Source: Clostridium sp.
Lineage (GTDB): Bacteria > Bacillota > Clostridia > Clostridiales > Clostridiaceae
Direction: 5' to 3'
Length of the DNA stretch: 64,000 bases
Assembly: GCF_017888565.1 (NCBI RefSeq)
Contig: NZ_JAGHFX010000013.1
Coordinates: 1 to 64,000 of the forward strand
Shown: piece after piece, positions 1 to 8,581 of the stretch
How the letters are laid out: every line of letters begins with the position of its first letter
Position numbering within the stretch: position 1 is the first letter of the stretch
Program-made: the position numbers and the translations under genes
Notes under the pieces: generated by a model
Told to the model about the DNA's origin: nothing
The model's database searches: none
The model's input: only the letters and a program-made list of their open reading frames with translations

Positions 1-2
1 CT

Positions 3-68
3 TTTATAGTTTCTTATGAGCCTACTCAATTTAAAGGTGGATATATTACTAGGCATATGAAAAGATAG
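3..68 (+). CDS. 3' end of an unidentified gene (partial)
   Basis: One forward frame is open from the window edge to a TAG stop and would encode a 21-residue tail ending in RHMKR. It is too short to assign. No terminator is visible between it and the next gene 127 bases on. It could be chance, because short open stretches are common in such AT-rich DNA. Confidence 0.25.
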   Translation, partial: FIVSYEPTQFKGGYITRHMKR

Positions 69-195
69 TATTTGTATATTCCGATTTTTACAGTTGATAT
101 TTTGATAATTTGTTATAATTTATAATAATTATATATAAATTCATTTCCACTTAATATATAATATTTATAAATTTATAAAAAGGGGCTGGGGCTAT

Positions 196-423
196 ATGAA
201 ATATAAAATACTAAAAGTAAACATGATAAACTATAAACTATACTATGATGGAAAAGAAATTGATTCATACATTGACTTAATTAATATTCATTCAAAAGAC
301 GGATATTCTTTATCTCAAATTCTATCATTACCTAGTGAAGATACTTCTACTCAATTAACATTAGATATTATTTTGCAAAAATATGATAATGTATCTTCAT
401 ATAATCAAGGATTCCCGTATTAA
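196..423 (+). CDS. Small protein, DUF4177-like
   Basis: This is a 75-residue soluble protein of unknown function. The start is an ATG after a G-rich ribosome binding site (AGGGGCTGGGG). The beginning MKYKILKV, a middle segment with KDGYSLSQIL and a C-terminal strand LDIILQKYD resemble the short DUF4177 fold (beta strand, helix, strands). The protein lacks that family's usual tryptophan after the helix, so the assignment is tentative. It stands alone, with a strong terminator directly after the stop codon. No membrane segment or catalytic motif is visible. Confidence 0.6.
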   Translation: MKYKILKVNMINYKLYYDGKEIDSYIDLINIHSKDGYSLSQILSLPSEDTSTQLTLDIILQKYDNVSSYNQGFPY

Positions 424-427
424 TTAT

Positions 428-466
428 AAAAGGAAAGCTATGAAACAAATAGCTTTCCTTTTATTT
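428..466 (+). terminator. Rho-independent terminator after the small DUF4177-like gene
   Basis: AAAGGAAAGCTAT pairs with ATAGCTTTCCTTT across a 7-base loop and is followed by a T-rich run. It starts five bases after the stop codon. The A-rich left flank could also let it stop transcripts coming from the opposite strand. Confidence 0.85.
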
Positions 467-497
467 TTCAAAATTATTAACTTTTTAATCACTCTTT

Positions 498-1508
498 TTA
501 ATAATTAAACGTTAAAAATTTCTTTATATTATCTATAACTATCCTATTTTGTTCTTCAGTTCCCATTGAAATTCTAACGAACCCGTCCATACCGATTAAT
601 TTTCCGTCTTTTACTATTATTCCATTCCTTTTTAGGAAATCTACTAACTCAGTTGCTTTTTCTCCTAATTTGAACATAATAAAAGATGCATATGATTTAA
701 TATATTCTATGTTAAGTTCTTTAAAGGTAGTTTCGTACATATCAAGAGCTTCTTTATTTTTAATCCTTACTTGTTCTACATACTCTTTTTCCTTTATAAC
801 TCTAACTGCTAAACTTTGTGCATATGAATTTAAGTCAAAAGGTCCAATAACAAACTTAAATTCATCAATTATGCTTGGTCTAGCAATTCCATATCCTACT
901 CTCACTCCTGCTAACCCGTAGGCTTTGGAGAAGGTTCTTAATATTATCACATTAGAAAACTCTTTATAAATCTTTAAAGAATCTAATGGATCCTTTTCTA
1001 AGAATTCTATATATGCCTCATCTAAGACTACTTTAACATATGAAGGAACCTTCTGTAAAAATGATACTATTTCTTCGTCACTTAAAAGTGTTCCAGTTGG
1101 ATTATGAGGATTAGATATCCAAATCAATCTTGTATTTTCATTTATTTCTTCTAAAGTAGTATTTAAATCAATACCATAGTTTTTTAATGGAACTTTAATA
1201 TATTTACACTCTTTAATTTTAGCAGCAATCTCATATGTCGGAAATGCTATATCTGGCATTATTACTTCATGATTTCCCCTTACTAACCCAAAAGTCAAAG
1301 CTTTGATTAAATAATCTGAACCATGAGAACAGAATACTTCATCCTTTGTTACTCCAAAGTACTTAGCAATTTCTTCCTTGACTAAGTTATTTGTAACATC
1401 CGGATATAATTTAGGATCTATTTCTTTTATGATATTTACTATATCAAATAAATGTTTTATTTGGTTTTCATTTGAATCTAGCTTAATTATGTCATAGTTC
1501 AATTTCAT
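498..1508 (-). CDS. HisC-like PLP-dependent aminotransferase
   Basis: A fold-type I aminotransferase of the histidinol-phosphate/aromatic family, about 336 residues, slightly short for HisC (about 350). Visible motifs are SNPHNPTG near residue 130, DEAYIEF with the PLP-binding aspartate, and RTFSKAYGLAGVRVGY, which contains the Schiff-base lysine. It is the last gene of a three-gene operon and starts next to the stop of the dehydrogenase gene. No other histidine-biosynthesis gene is nearby. With a keto-acid reductase upstream, transamination of aromatic or branched amino acids is more likely than histidine synthesis (inference). GTG at 1511, ATG at 1508 and an in-frame TTG just downstream all sit around an AGGTGAT sequence, so the exact start is uncertain. 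Confidence 0.85.
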   Translation of the reverse strand: MKLNYDIIKLDSNENQIKHLFDIVNIIKEIDPKLYPDVTNNLVKEEIAKYFGVTKDEVFCSHGSDYLIKALTFGLVRGNHEVIMPDIAFPTYEIAAKIKECKYIKVPLKNYGIDLNTTLEEINENTRLIWISNPHNPTGTLLSDEEIVSFLQKVPSYVKVVLDEAYIEFLEKDPLDSLKIYKEFSNVIILRTFSKAYGLAGVRVGYGIARPSIIDEFKFVIGPFDLNSYAQSLAVRVIKEKEYVEQVRIKNKEALDMYETTFKELNIEYIKSYASFIMFKLGEKATELVDFLKRNGIIVKDGKLIGMDGFVRISMGTEEQNRIVIDNIKKFLTFNY

Positions 1509-1511
1509 CAC

Positions 1512-2498
1512 CTATGCTAGTTTGTTTTTACAATCATTTTTTGTTTCAAAATCATATAGATTTTCTAATGTATATTCAACCATATTAGCTACAGCTTCAT
1601 CTGTATAGAATCCATAGTGTGGAGTTACTATAACATTTGGAAATGATTTTAAAGTTAATAATGTTTCATCACTAATTACATTATTTTGGTGGTTACTATG
1701 GAAAATTCCATATTCATATTCATATACATCTGTTGCAACTCCACCAATTTTACCACTCTTTACACCTTCGATTAATGCCTTAGCATCCATTAATTGTCCT
1801 CTAGATGTATTTATTAAAATTACTCCATCCTTCATTTTAGCAATTGATTCATCATTTATTAAATGATAGTTATCAGTAGTTAATGGGCAATGAAGTGATA
1901 TTATATCAGCTTGTTCAAACACTTCATCTAATGTTTTATATTCTATATATTTTGCTGCATTTTCATTTGGATATAAATCATATCCTATCATCTTACAACC
2001 AAAACCTGAAAATGCTTTAATAGCAATTTGTCCAATTCTTCCTGTTCCAATAAAACCTATTGTTTTGTTTCTTAATTCAAATCCTATTAATCCATCTAAT
2101 GAGAAATCCTGAGATTCTACTCTCTTAAATGCTTTCTTAAAGTTTCTTGCTAAACATAAAGTAACTCCTACTGCAAATTCTCCTACTGAATTTGGTGAAT
2201 ATGCGGGTACATTTGCTACATTTACTCCAAATTCCTTTGCAGCTTCTAAATCAATATTGTTATATCCAGCTGAACGAGTTGCTAAATATTTAATGCCTAA
2301 CTTTGAAATTATTTCTATTGCTTCTCTATTTGCAGTACAATTTCCTAATATACTTACAGCATCGTATCCTTCTGCTAAATTTGCATTTGAAGGTCCAAAA
2401 GATTCCTTTACAATTGTAACCTCATGGTTATACTTATTTGAAAATTTTTCAAAACTACTCATTTCATCTGGTCTTACACAATACGCTAATACTTTCAT
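1512..2498 (-). CDS. D-2-hydroxyacid dehydrogenase, FldH/LdhA-like
   Basis: An NAD-dependent D-isomer-specific 2-hydroxyacid dehydrogenase that reduces 2-keto acids to D-hydroxy acids in the cytoplasm. The Rossmann motif GFIGTGRIGQ lies near residue 150. The catalytic set is present: Arg in INTSRGQ, Glu in DVYEYE and His in TPHYGFYTDEA. The opening MKVLAYCVRPDE and the segment NVANVPAYSPNS closely match, from memory, clostridial phenyllactate dehydrogenase (FldH) and 2-hydroxyisocaproate dehydrogenase (LdhA) rather than plain lactate dehydrogenase. Those enzymes serve the reductive branch of amino-acid (Stickland) fermentation. The neighbouring aminotransferase would supply the keto acid. The FldBC-type dehydratase genes of a full pathway are not in this window. 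Confidence 0.88.
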   Translation of the reverse strand: MKVLAYCVRPDEMSSFEKFSNKYNHEVTIVKESFGPSNANLAEGYDAVSILGNCTANREAIEIISKLGIKYLATRSAGYNNIDLEAAKEFGVNVANVPAYSPNSVGEFAVGVTLCLARNFKKAFKRVESQDFSLDGLIGFELRNKTIGFIGTGRIGQIAIKAFSGFGCKMIGYDLYPNENAAKYIEYKTLDEVFEQADIISLHCPLTTDNYHLINDESIAKMKDGVILINTSRGQLMDAKALIEGVKSGKIGGVATDVYEYEYGIFHSNHQNNVISDETLLTLKSFPNVIVTPHYGFYTDEAVANMVEYTLENLYDFETKNDCKNKLA

Positions 2499-2547
2499 AA
2501 CTATACTCCTTTTATTTATCTTTTTGTAAATTTATTAGATAAATATA

Positions 2548-2565
2548 GTAGGAGTTTCCTCCTAC
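2548..2565 (-). other. Intra-operon hairpin between pfoR-like and dehydrogenase genes
   Basis: GTAGGAG and CTCCTAC form a 7-bp stem with a 4-base loop in the 79-bp gap. Only a weak T-rich stretch follows in the direction of transcription, so it may be a partial terminator or an RNA processing or stability element. Confidence 0.5.
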
Positions 2566-2577
2566 GTATATCCATTT

Positions 2578-3633
2578 CTATTCAAATGTTAATTTATAAT
2601 CTTCTTCTGAAACTATTTTTACAATTTTAATGAATATGTAATTAAATAATATTCCTAATGCTATTGGAGCAACTACAAATATTATAGTAACAATTATTAC
2701 ATTCATTGCTGTATATCCACCCATTAAATTTAAAGCATTAATTGGTCCTATTAAACCTGATATACCAAATCCAGCACTCATAGGAGTTCCTTGAATATTA
2801 AATATTCCAGCTAATGCTCCTAATACAGCAGCATTACAAAGAATTGGTACCATCATTATAGGCTTCTTTACTAAATTCACCATTTGCATCTTAGGAGATC
2901 CTAAGAAATGTGCTATTGAAGTACCAAATGAATTTACTTTCCATCCACAAATAGCTAAACCAAAACCAGCTGCTACAACCCCTAAGTTTGCAGCTCCTGA
3001 GCCTATTCCTCCAAGAGCAATTGCTGTTGCAACTGCAACAGTAGAAAATGGTGATACTATTAAGAATGCAAAACATAAAGATATTAATATTCCCATTAAT
3101 ATAGGTTGTAAAGTTGTAAAGTTATTGATTATATCACCAACAAACAATGTTATTCCTTTAACATATGGTAGTATAAAAATACCAATTCCACCTGCAACTA
3201 TTACTACTATTGCTGGAACTAGTAATATTGTATATGCCTTTAGCTTATTACCTAAAAGCATTACAATTCCAACTGCTATAGCTGCTGTAATTGCAACATT
3301 AATTACATCTCCTGTTCCTGCAAAGATAAATGCACCATTATCTCCAACACTTGCTACACCGGATCCAACTACCGCTGCCATCCCTACTGCTGTAATTTGA
3401 ATTGGAGTTAACTTAAATTGCATTGCAATACAAACACCTATTACTACTGGTGAAAGTCTCATTGCAAGTAAAGTTATATCAAAAATTGTTTGCGCTGGGG
3501 CAAAGTGAGGAATTATTACTTTTAATAACTCGCCTAATAATGCATTGGGTATAAGAGCTACTACTATACCAACGCTTAACCCTGCTAACAGTTTGTCCAT
3601 AAACTGTTTAGCTGTCATCTTTCCGTTACTCAT
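2578..3633 (-). CDS. pfoR: PfoR-family PTS EIIC-like membrane protein
   Basis: A 351-residue polytopic membrane protein of the PTS_EIIC_2 / COG3641 family. The name comes from the perfringolysin O regulator PfoR of C. perfringens, but the family looks like a transporter. About nine to ten hydrophobic segments cover almost the whole length, with Gly/Ala-rich repeats such as MAAVVGSGVASVG and GGIGSGAANLG. No EIIA or EIIB domain is fused and none is adjacent, so PTS phosphorylation cannot be assumed. It heads an operon with a keto-acid dehydrogenase and an aminotransferase, and no haemolysin gene is nearby. A role in moving an amino- or hydroxy-acid is therefore more plausible here than toxin regulation (inference). 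A strong sigma-A promoter lies just upstream. Confidence 0.85.
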   Translation of the reverse strand: MSNGKMTAKQFMDKLLAGLSVGIVVALIPNALLGELLKVIIPHFAPAQTIFDITLLAMRLSPVVIGVCIAMQFKLTPIQITAVGMAAVVGSGVASVGDNGAFIFAGTGDVINVAITAAIAVGIVMLLGNKLKAYTILLVPAIVVIVAGGIGIFILPYVKGITLFVGDIINNFTTLQPILMGILISLCFAFLIVSPFSTVAVATAIALGGIGSGAANLGVVAAGFGLAICGWKVNSFGTSIAHFLGSPKMQMVNLVKKPIMMVPILCNAAVLGALAGIFNIQGTPMSAGFGISGLIGPINALNLMGGYTAMNVIIVTIIFVVAPIALGILFNYIFIKIVKIVSEEDYKLTFE

Positions 3634-3679
3634 AATTATACTCTCCTTTGATTTATATTATTTAAAAAAATCCATTTCT

Positions 3680-3708
3680 AATATACATTATTCCTTTTTA
3701 CTTGTCAA
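3680..3708 (-). promoter_or_regulatory. Sigma-A promoter of the pfoR-like operon
   Basis: On the minus strand TTGACA, a 17-base spacer and TATATT are present. This is a near-consensus promoter about 47 bases upstream of the pfoR-like start codon. Confidence 0.8.
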
Positions 3709-3804
3709 ATTTTAGTCACATTTTATATTTTTCACTTTTAATTCCATATAATTGAATAAAATGGTAATTAATAATAAAAATTTGTATTTTATATAGTTTT
3801 TTTG

Positions 3805-3832
3805 TAAAGTTTCCCATTGTATATTACGATAT
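3805..3832 (+). promoter_or_regulatory. Sigma-D (sigma-28)-like promoter of the chemoreceptor gene
   Basis: TAAAGTTT, 12 bases, then TACGATAT. The flagellar/chemotaxis sigma factor consensus is TAAAGTTT-N11-GCCGATAA, so the -35 half is perfect and the CGATA core of the -10 half is kept, with one extra spacer base. It ends 34 bases before the chemoreceptor start, a sensible 5' leader length. Confidence 0.6.
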
Positions 3833-3866
3833 TTAAATATGGATAATAGGAGGGGAAATTAAAAAA

Positions 3867-5882
3867 ATGAATAAAATAAAAAACTTAAACAAATCAATAA
3901 AAACAAAAATAATATTACTTTTTTCAACATTGTTAATAGCTTCACTTTTACTTCTTACTACTATGACAATGATATCTGTAAACAAACAAGTAAAAGATGA
4001 TTCACTAAAAATGATGGCTGAATTAACAAAAAGAAGTGCCAGCGAATTAAATGAATATATAAATAAATATATTATGCTATCTGAAACAATAGCATCAACT
4101 GTATCAATGTCTTCATATGCGGATATACAAAAGATTTTAGAATCCCTTAATGGATATGTATCCCAATATAATTTAGACAGAATATTAATTGCAGATAAAT
4201 CTGGAAATGGCTTAAATAGTGAAGGTCAAACTGTTAATATTTCTGATAGAGATTATTTTAAAACAGCTATCTCTGGTACTTCAACAGTTAGTAGCCCATT
4301 AACTGATAAAACTACTGGAAAAACAATAATGGTTTATTCTGCTCCAATAAAAAATAATAATCAAATAGTAGGGGTATTATCCTTTGCTAGAGATGCTAAA
4401 GAAGTATCTGATAAAATAAGTACTATAACATTTAGAAATACAGGAAAAACATGTTTAATAGATAGTACTGGTTCAACTATAGGGCATTATGAATATCAAA
4501 GAGTCCAAGATGGAGAAAAAATTATTGAAAACGCTAAAACTAACACTTCATTAGCTGAGCTTGCTAAAAGTATTGAAAAGATGAAATCTGGAGAAAGTGG
4601 TTTTGATGAATATAACTTTAATGGAACTAGAAGAGTGATTTCATATCAAAGTATTCCTGAGCTTAATTGGTCAGTGGGACTTATGGTTGATAATACTGAT
4701 TTATTTACAGTCGTTTATACAATCTTAAAAATAGTTTTTTATGTTGGAATTATATCCCTAATTGTTTCAATGATAATAGCATATAGATTCTCCGATGTAA
4801 TTAGCAAAAGATTAAAATTAGTTTCTAACATAGTTTCAAATTTTGCAAAAGGAGATTTTTCTCAAGTTTTACCTAATAAAGAATTAAAGAAAACAGATGA
4901 AATAGGTATAATACTTTCTTCAATCGATAAATCTCAAGATTCTTTAAAGGATATGATTTCTTCTATAAAAGATTCATCAAATACCTTACAAGAAGAATCA
5001 TTAAATCTAAACAATATGTCTGATGATTATTTAACTTCATGTAAAAATATTATTGCTGCTACAAAGGAAAGTTCGCAAGGAACATATAGTCAAGCTAATC
5101 AACTATCTAATATTACAGCTGATATGGATACATTTGATAATAATTTAACTTCTATAATTTCATCTATTTCTAATATTAATACTATGATAACAAATATTAA
5201 TAATAAATCTACTTCATCTAATGAAGATATAGGTGAACTAGTATTAACTATGAGATCCTTAGAAAAGAACTTCAAAACATTTAGTGATACTATTTCAAGC
5301 ATGAAGGAAAATATAAATAGCATTACATCAATAACTGACGTAATAAACTCTCTTTCTGAACAAACTAACCTTCTTGCTTTAAATGCTGCTATTGAAGCTT
5401 CTAGAGCTGGGGAGGCTGGGAAAGGATTTGCTGTTGTTGCTGACGAAATAAGAAAACTAGCTGAAGAAAGTAAGACTTCATCAAGGGAAATTACTTCAAT
5501 AGTACAAAATGTACTTACCCAAACTTCAGTTATTGTAAAAGAAAATGATACAATAAGTTCCTTATTCCAAAATCAAATAACTGAAACAACAAAAACTATG
5601 CTTAGTTTTGATGAAATTATATCTTTAGTTCTTGACGTATCTAAAGAAATAAACTCTTTAGATACTAATTCTGAAAGTATTTCTAAACGAAAGCAAAATA
5701 TAATAGAAAATATAACTAATTCTTCTGCTATTTCTGAAGAGTTAAGTGCTGCTACAGAGGAAATATATGCATCATCAAGTGAACTATCTAATTCAAGTGA
5801 AAGAGTTTCTGATTCTGCTGAAAATTTAAGTATTCTAACTGAATCAATATTAGATAAACTTGGTAAATTTAAAATAGATTAA
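3867..5882 (+). CDS. Methyl-accepting chemotaxis protein with Cache sensor
   Basis: A 671-residue transmembrane chemoreceptor. A first membrane segment lies at about residues 13-35. A roughly 240-residue extracellular double-Cache domain follows, with typical [11 protein letters not shown] and [13 protein letters not shown] segments. A second membrane segment is at about 282-303, then a HAMP linker and a cytoplasmic signalling coiled coil. The conserved hairpin tip [20 protein letters not shown] lies at about residues 497-516, continuing through [15 protein letters not shown], where CheA and CheW dock. The ligand is unknown, but Cache domains often bind amino acids or carboxylates. AGGAGGGG precedes the ATG by a suitable distance. 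The gene is monocistronic and diverges from the pfoR-like operon. Confidence 0.95.
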   Translation: MNKIKNLNKSIKTKIILLFSTLLIASLLLLTTMTMISVNKQVKDDSLKMMAELTKRSASELNEYINKYIMLSETIASTVSMSSYADIQKILESLNGYVSQYNLDRILIADKSGNGLNSEGQTVNISDRDYFKTAISGTSTVSSPLTDKTTGKTIMVYSAPIKNNNQIVGVLSFARDAKEVSDKISTITFRNTGKTCLIDSTGSTIGHYEYQRVQDGEKIIENAKTNTSLAELAKSIEKMKSGESGFDEYNFNGTRRVISYQSIPELNWSVGLMVDNTDLFTVVYTILKIVFYVGIISLIVSMIIAYRFSDVISKRLKLVSNIVSNFAKGDFSQVLPNKELKKTDEIGIILSSIDKSQDSLKDMISSIKDSSNTLQEESLNLNNMSDDYLTSCKNIIAATKESSQGTYSQANQLSNITADMDTFDNNLTSIISSISNINTMITNINNKSTSSNEDIGELVLTMRSLEKNFKTFSDTISSMKENINSITSITDVINSLSEQTNLLALNAAIEASRAGEAGKGFAVVADEIRKLAEESKTSSREITSIVQNVLTQTSVIVKENDTISSLFQNQITETTKTMLSFDEIISLVLDVSKEINSLDTNSESISKRKQNIIENITNSSAISEELSAATEEIYASSSELSNSSERVSDSAENLSILTESILDKLGKFKID

Positions 5883-5900
5883 TAAAAATTCCTTTTTGAA

Positions 5901-5931
5901 TTTAGCAATAGATTAAAAATTTATTGCTAAA
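5901..5931 (+). other. Hairpin just after the chemoreceptor gene
   Basis: TTTAGCAATA and TATTGCTAAA form a 10-bp perfect stem 18 bases after the stop. A-rich rather than T-rich sequence follows on the plus strand, so it is a weak terminator at best. The larger structure directly downstream probably completes termination. Confidence 0.55.
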
Positions 5932-5933
5932 TA

Positions 5934-6019
5934 AAAAGAGTCGTAATATTGAAGTGCATTCAAAATGTTAGATACAAATATCTACATTTGGTGTGCAAAT
6001 CATATTTACGACTCCTTTT
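5934..6019. repeat. Long imperfect inverted repeat between convergent genes
   Basis: An 86-base element whose two halves are nearly complementary. The outer stem is GAGTCGTAA with TTACGACTC and inner blocks such as AAATGT/ACATTT and AGATAT/ATATCT continue it, leaving almost no loop. T runs follow on both strands, so it can end both converging transcripts. The stem (about 40 bp) is much longer than needed for termination, which also suggests a small mobile (MITE-like) or structured-RNA origin. Confidence 0.65.
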
Positions 6020-6023
6020 GATA

Positions 6024-6716
6024 TTATAACTCTAAATTATCTCTACTTATAGCAGTTGCAATAAAAATTAATAAACTAGATAAAAATGATTTCCAAGCTC
6101 TAATTACAGCTCTTTTATCTTTCGTTTCTCTACTTGCTATTCTTGCATCCTCTAAGCCCTTGTAGTTAATATTTAAAAATACTCCTGTAGAATAAAGAAA
6201 CATAGCATTAGTTATTCTCGGAAAATTCTTTGTATCAATAAAATTTTCAGATTCATTTGTATCAAATAATTGATCTGAAATTTCCGCTCTTAAACTATAT
6301 AAATAATAAAGATTTAAAAATGTAGCTAATATTATAATATATAATGTATCTATAGATAAATTCAATGTACTTAATTGAGAAAATAATTCATCTCTATTAG
6401 GTACATTTGCATTATTGAGAGAATCGTTACTTTCTTCTTCATTATTATTCTTTACTTCTGCTTCTGTATTATTTTTAATTTCTTCTGCTCTTTCATCGGT
6501 ATCTTTAGAACGTATTTTTTTATTACCTAATCTATCTTTAATGGTATGCTTATTAGGAATACCTTGTTTATTTTTATTTATTTTACTTCTTTTATTTCCT
6601 ACTTCATAACTCTTTTTTGATTCTGAAGAATACTCTCTTTCAAAACCACTTCTCTCTCTCGAAGCGGAATACTGATTTTTATTCTTTTTACTATTGTAGG
6701 TCTTTTTAGATTTCAA
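6024..6716 (-). CDS. Unknown membrane protein with charged N-terminal half
   Basis: I do not recognise this 230-residue protein. Residues 1-105 are highly charged and low in hydrophobic residues (Lys/Arg/Ser-rich, then Glu/Asn-rich) and probably disordered. The rest has three helical hydrophobic segments at about 121-140, 170-183 and 208-223, separated by charged linkers. The start is a TTG, supported by an AGGAGTGG ribosome binding site a few bases upstream. It is the only gene between the chemoreceptor and the ABC exporter and may be cotranscribed after the exporter. Its three-helix half has the same layout as the small protein at 44840-45247. Confidence 0.7.
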   Translation of the reverse strand: MKSKKTYNSKKNKNQYSASRERSGFEREYSSESKKSYEVGNKRSKINKNKQGIPNKHTIKDRLGNKKIRSKDTDERAEEIKNNTEAEVKNNNEEESNDSLNNANVPNRDELFSQLSTLNLSIDTLYIIILATFLNLYYLYSLRAEISDQLFDTNESENFIDTKNFPRITNAMFLYSTGVFLNINYKGLEDARIASRETKDKRAVIRAWKSFLSSLLIFIATAISRDNLEL

Positions 6717-6796
6717 TATCCCACTCCTAAAGACATAATTATTTATAATATAAAATATGCACTTATTTATTATACGATACTAATAATTTCAAGTTA

Positions 6797-8581
6797 TTAA
6801 TTAGATGTTTCTTTATCTGCAAATTGACTGTTATATAATTTTTCATAGAAACCACCTTTTTTCATTAATTCATCATGTGTTCCTTGTTCAATTATGTTAC
6901 CGTCATTTATTACTAATATTAAATCAGCACTTCTTATTGTTGATAATCTATGAGCTATTACAAAGCTAGTTCTTCCCTTCATTATATTTCTCATAGCTTT
7001 TTGAAGTAATAATTCTAACCTTGTATCTACAGAACTTGTTGCTTCATCTAGGATTAATATAGCTGGATCTTTAAGTATTGCTCTAGCTATTGTTAAAAGC
7101 TGCTTTTCTCCCTGTGAGATATTAGAAGCTTCTTCATTTAAGAACATATTATATCCATCAGGAAGAGTTTTTATAAAATGATGAACATTAGCTATCTTAG
7201 CTGCTTCTACTATTTCTTCTTTTGTTGCACCAAATCTTCCATATTCTATGTTATCATATATAGTACCGTTAAATAGCCAAGTATCTTGAAGTACCATTCC
7301 AAATATTGAACGTAAATCTTCACGTTTCATATCTCTTATATCTACACCATCTATTTTTATTGATCCACCTTTAATTTCATAGAACCTCATTAAAAGATTA
7401 ATTAATGTAGTTTTACCAGCACCTGTTGGACCAACTATTGCAACCATTTGACCACTTTTAACTTCTGCACTTAAATCTTCAATTAGAATCTTATCGTCAT
7501 TATATCCAAATCTTACATGATCAAAAGTTACATTTCCTTTTGGATTTTCAAGTTTCACAGTTTTTTCTATATCCTTTATTTCTTCTTCTTCATCTAAAAA
7601 TTCAAATACTCTATGAGCTGCTGCTACTGCTGATTGAATTGCTGAAGATAATTGAGTTACTTGTGATAAAGGTTGATTTATTTGCCATATATAACGTATG
7701 AAAGCTTGAAGGTTACCTACTGTTATTCCTCCTGCTATTGCTGTTATAGCTCCTACAACTCCAACTGCTGCAATCCCTAAATAACTAACAAGTCCAACTA
7801 AAGGTGACATTATACTTGATATAAATTGTGCTTTAAATCCAGTAGCCCTAAGTTCTTCATTTACCTCCATAAACTCTTTTATGGCATCATCTTGCTTTCC
7901 ATATAACTTAATTTCATTAAATCCAGTATACATCTCTTGTACTTTCCCATTAAGCTTTCCTAAAGCTCTTTGTTGTTTATTAAATAAGTTCTGTGATTTA
8001 TTTACTATAATCTTTGTAATTAAAATACTTAATGGAATTATAATAGTTGCTAAAAGTGCAAGTTTTACATTTATTGAATACATCATTATAAGTGCTAAGC
8101 TTAAGGATAAAAATGCATTAACTACTTGAACAAAACTTTGTTGCAAAGCATTAGAAATAGTGTCTACATCATTTGTAATACGACTTAACACATCCCCATA
8201 ACTATTACCATCAAAATACTTTATAGGTAGCTTACTTATTTTCTTTTGTACCGTATTTCTTATATCCTTCATTGTATTTTGGATTGCATTAGTTAATAAG
8301 AAGCTAGCTATAAATGTAGATCCTGCGCTACCTATATAAACAAGGAATAACAAAATTAAAATTTTTATAATATAGTTAAAATTTACTGAAGCTCCTTGAA
8401 CTCCTTTAATAATATCTTCAAAATCCTTAGTTAATTGTGTAATAATTAAACCTTCTGTCCTTGGAGCTAATGCTGTAAATACTGCTGCTGACACTATAAA
8501 TAATATAGATCCAAGGAATGACCATTTATATTTATTTACAAAAGGAGTAATTTTCTTTACTACTGCTTTAAATCTATTCAT
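6797..8581 (-). CDS. ABC exporter half-transporter, catalytic-site subunit
   Basis: A 594-residue type IV exporter half with an N-terminal six-helix membrane domain (to about residue 310) and a C-terminal ATPase. Walker A is GPTGAGKTT near 382-390, the D-loop region is ILDEATSSVD with the catalytic Glu, and the H-loop is IAHRLSTI. Its signature motif is ISQGEKQ instead of LSGGQ. The start codon overlaps the stop of the preceding exporter gene by one base (TAATG), so the two are translationally coupled and should form a heterodimer, as in TM287/288 or BmrCD. The substrate is unknown, possibly drugs, lipids or peptides. Confidence 0.93.
   Translation of the reverse strand: MNRFKAVVKKITPFVNKYKWSFLGSILFIVSAAVFTALAPRTEGLIITQLTKDFEDIIKGVQGASVNFNYIIKILILLFLVYIGSAGSTFIASFLLTNAIQNTMKDIRNTVQKKISKLPIKYFDGNSYGDVLSRITNDVDTISNALQQSFVQVVNAFLSLSLALIMMYSINVKLALLATIIIPLSILITKIIVNKSQNLFNKQQRALGKLNGKVQEMYTGFNEIKLYGKQDDAIKEFMEVNEELRATGFKAQFISSIMSPLVGLVSYLGIAAVGVVGAITAIAGGITVGNLQAFIRYIWQINQPLSQVTQLSSAIQSAVAAAHRVFEFLDEEEEIKDIEKTVKLENPKGNVTFDHVRFGYNDDKILIEDLSAEVKSGQMVAIVGPTGAGKTTLINLLMRFYEIKGGSIKIDGVDIRDMKREDLRSIFGMVLQDTWLFNGTIYDNIEYGRFGATKEEIVEAAKIANVHHFIKTLPDGYNMFLNEEASNISQGEKQLLTIARAILKDPAILILDEATSSVDTRLELLLQKAMRNIMKGRTSFVIAHRLSTIRSADLILVINDGNIIEQGTHDELMKKGGFYEKLYNSQFADKETSN

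Noticed and set aside
498..1508. Histidine biosynthesis gene hisC
   Set aside because: The fold and motifs fit the HisC family, but no other his gene is present and the operon partners are a keto-acid reductase and a PfoR-like protein.
2548..2565. Full terminator between the pfoR-like and dehydrogenase genes
   Set aside because: The stem is short and the following T run weak, and no promoter for the dehydrogenase is evident, so a single operon is more likely.
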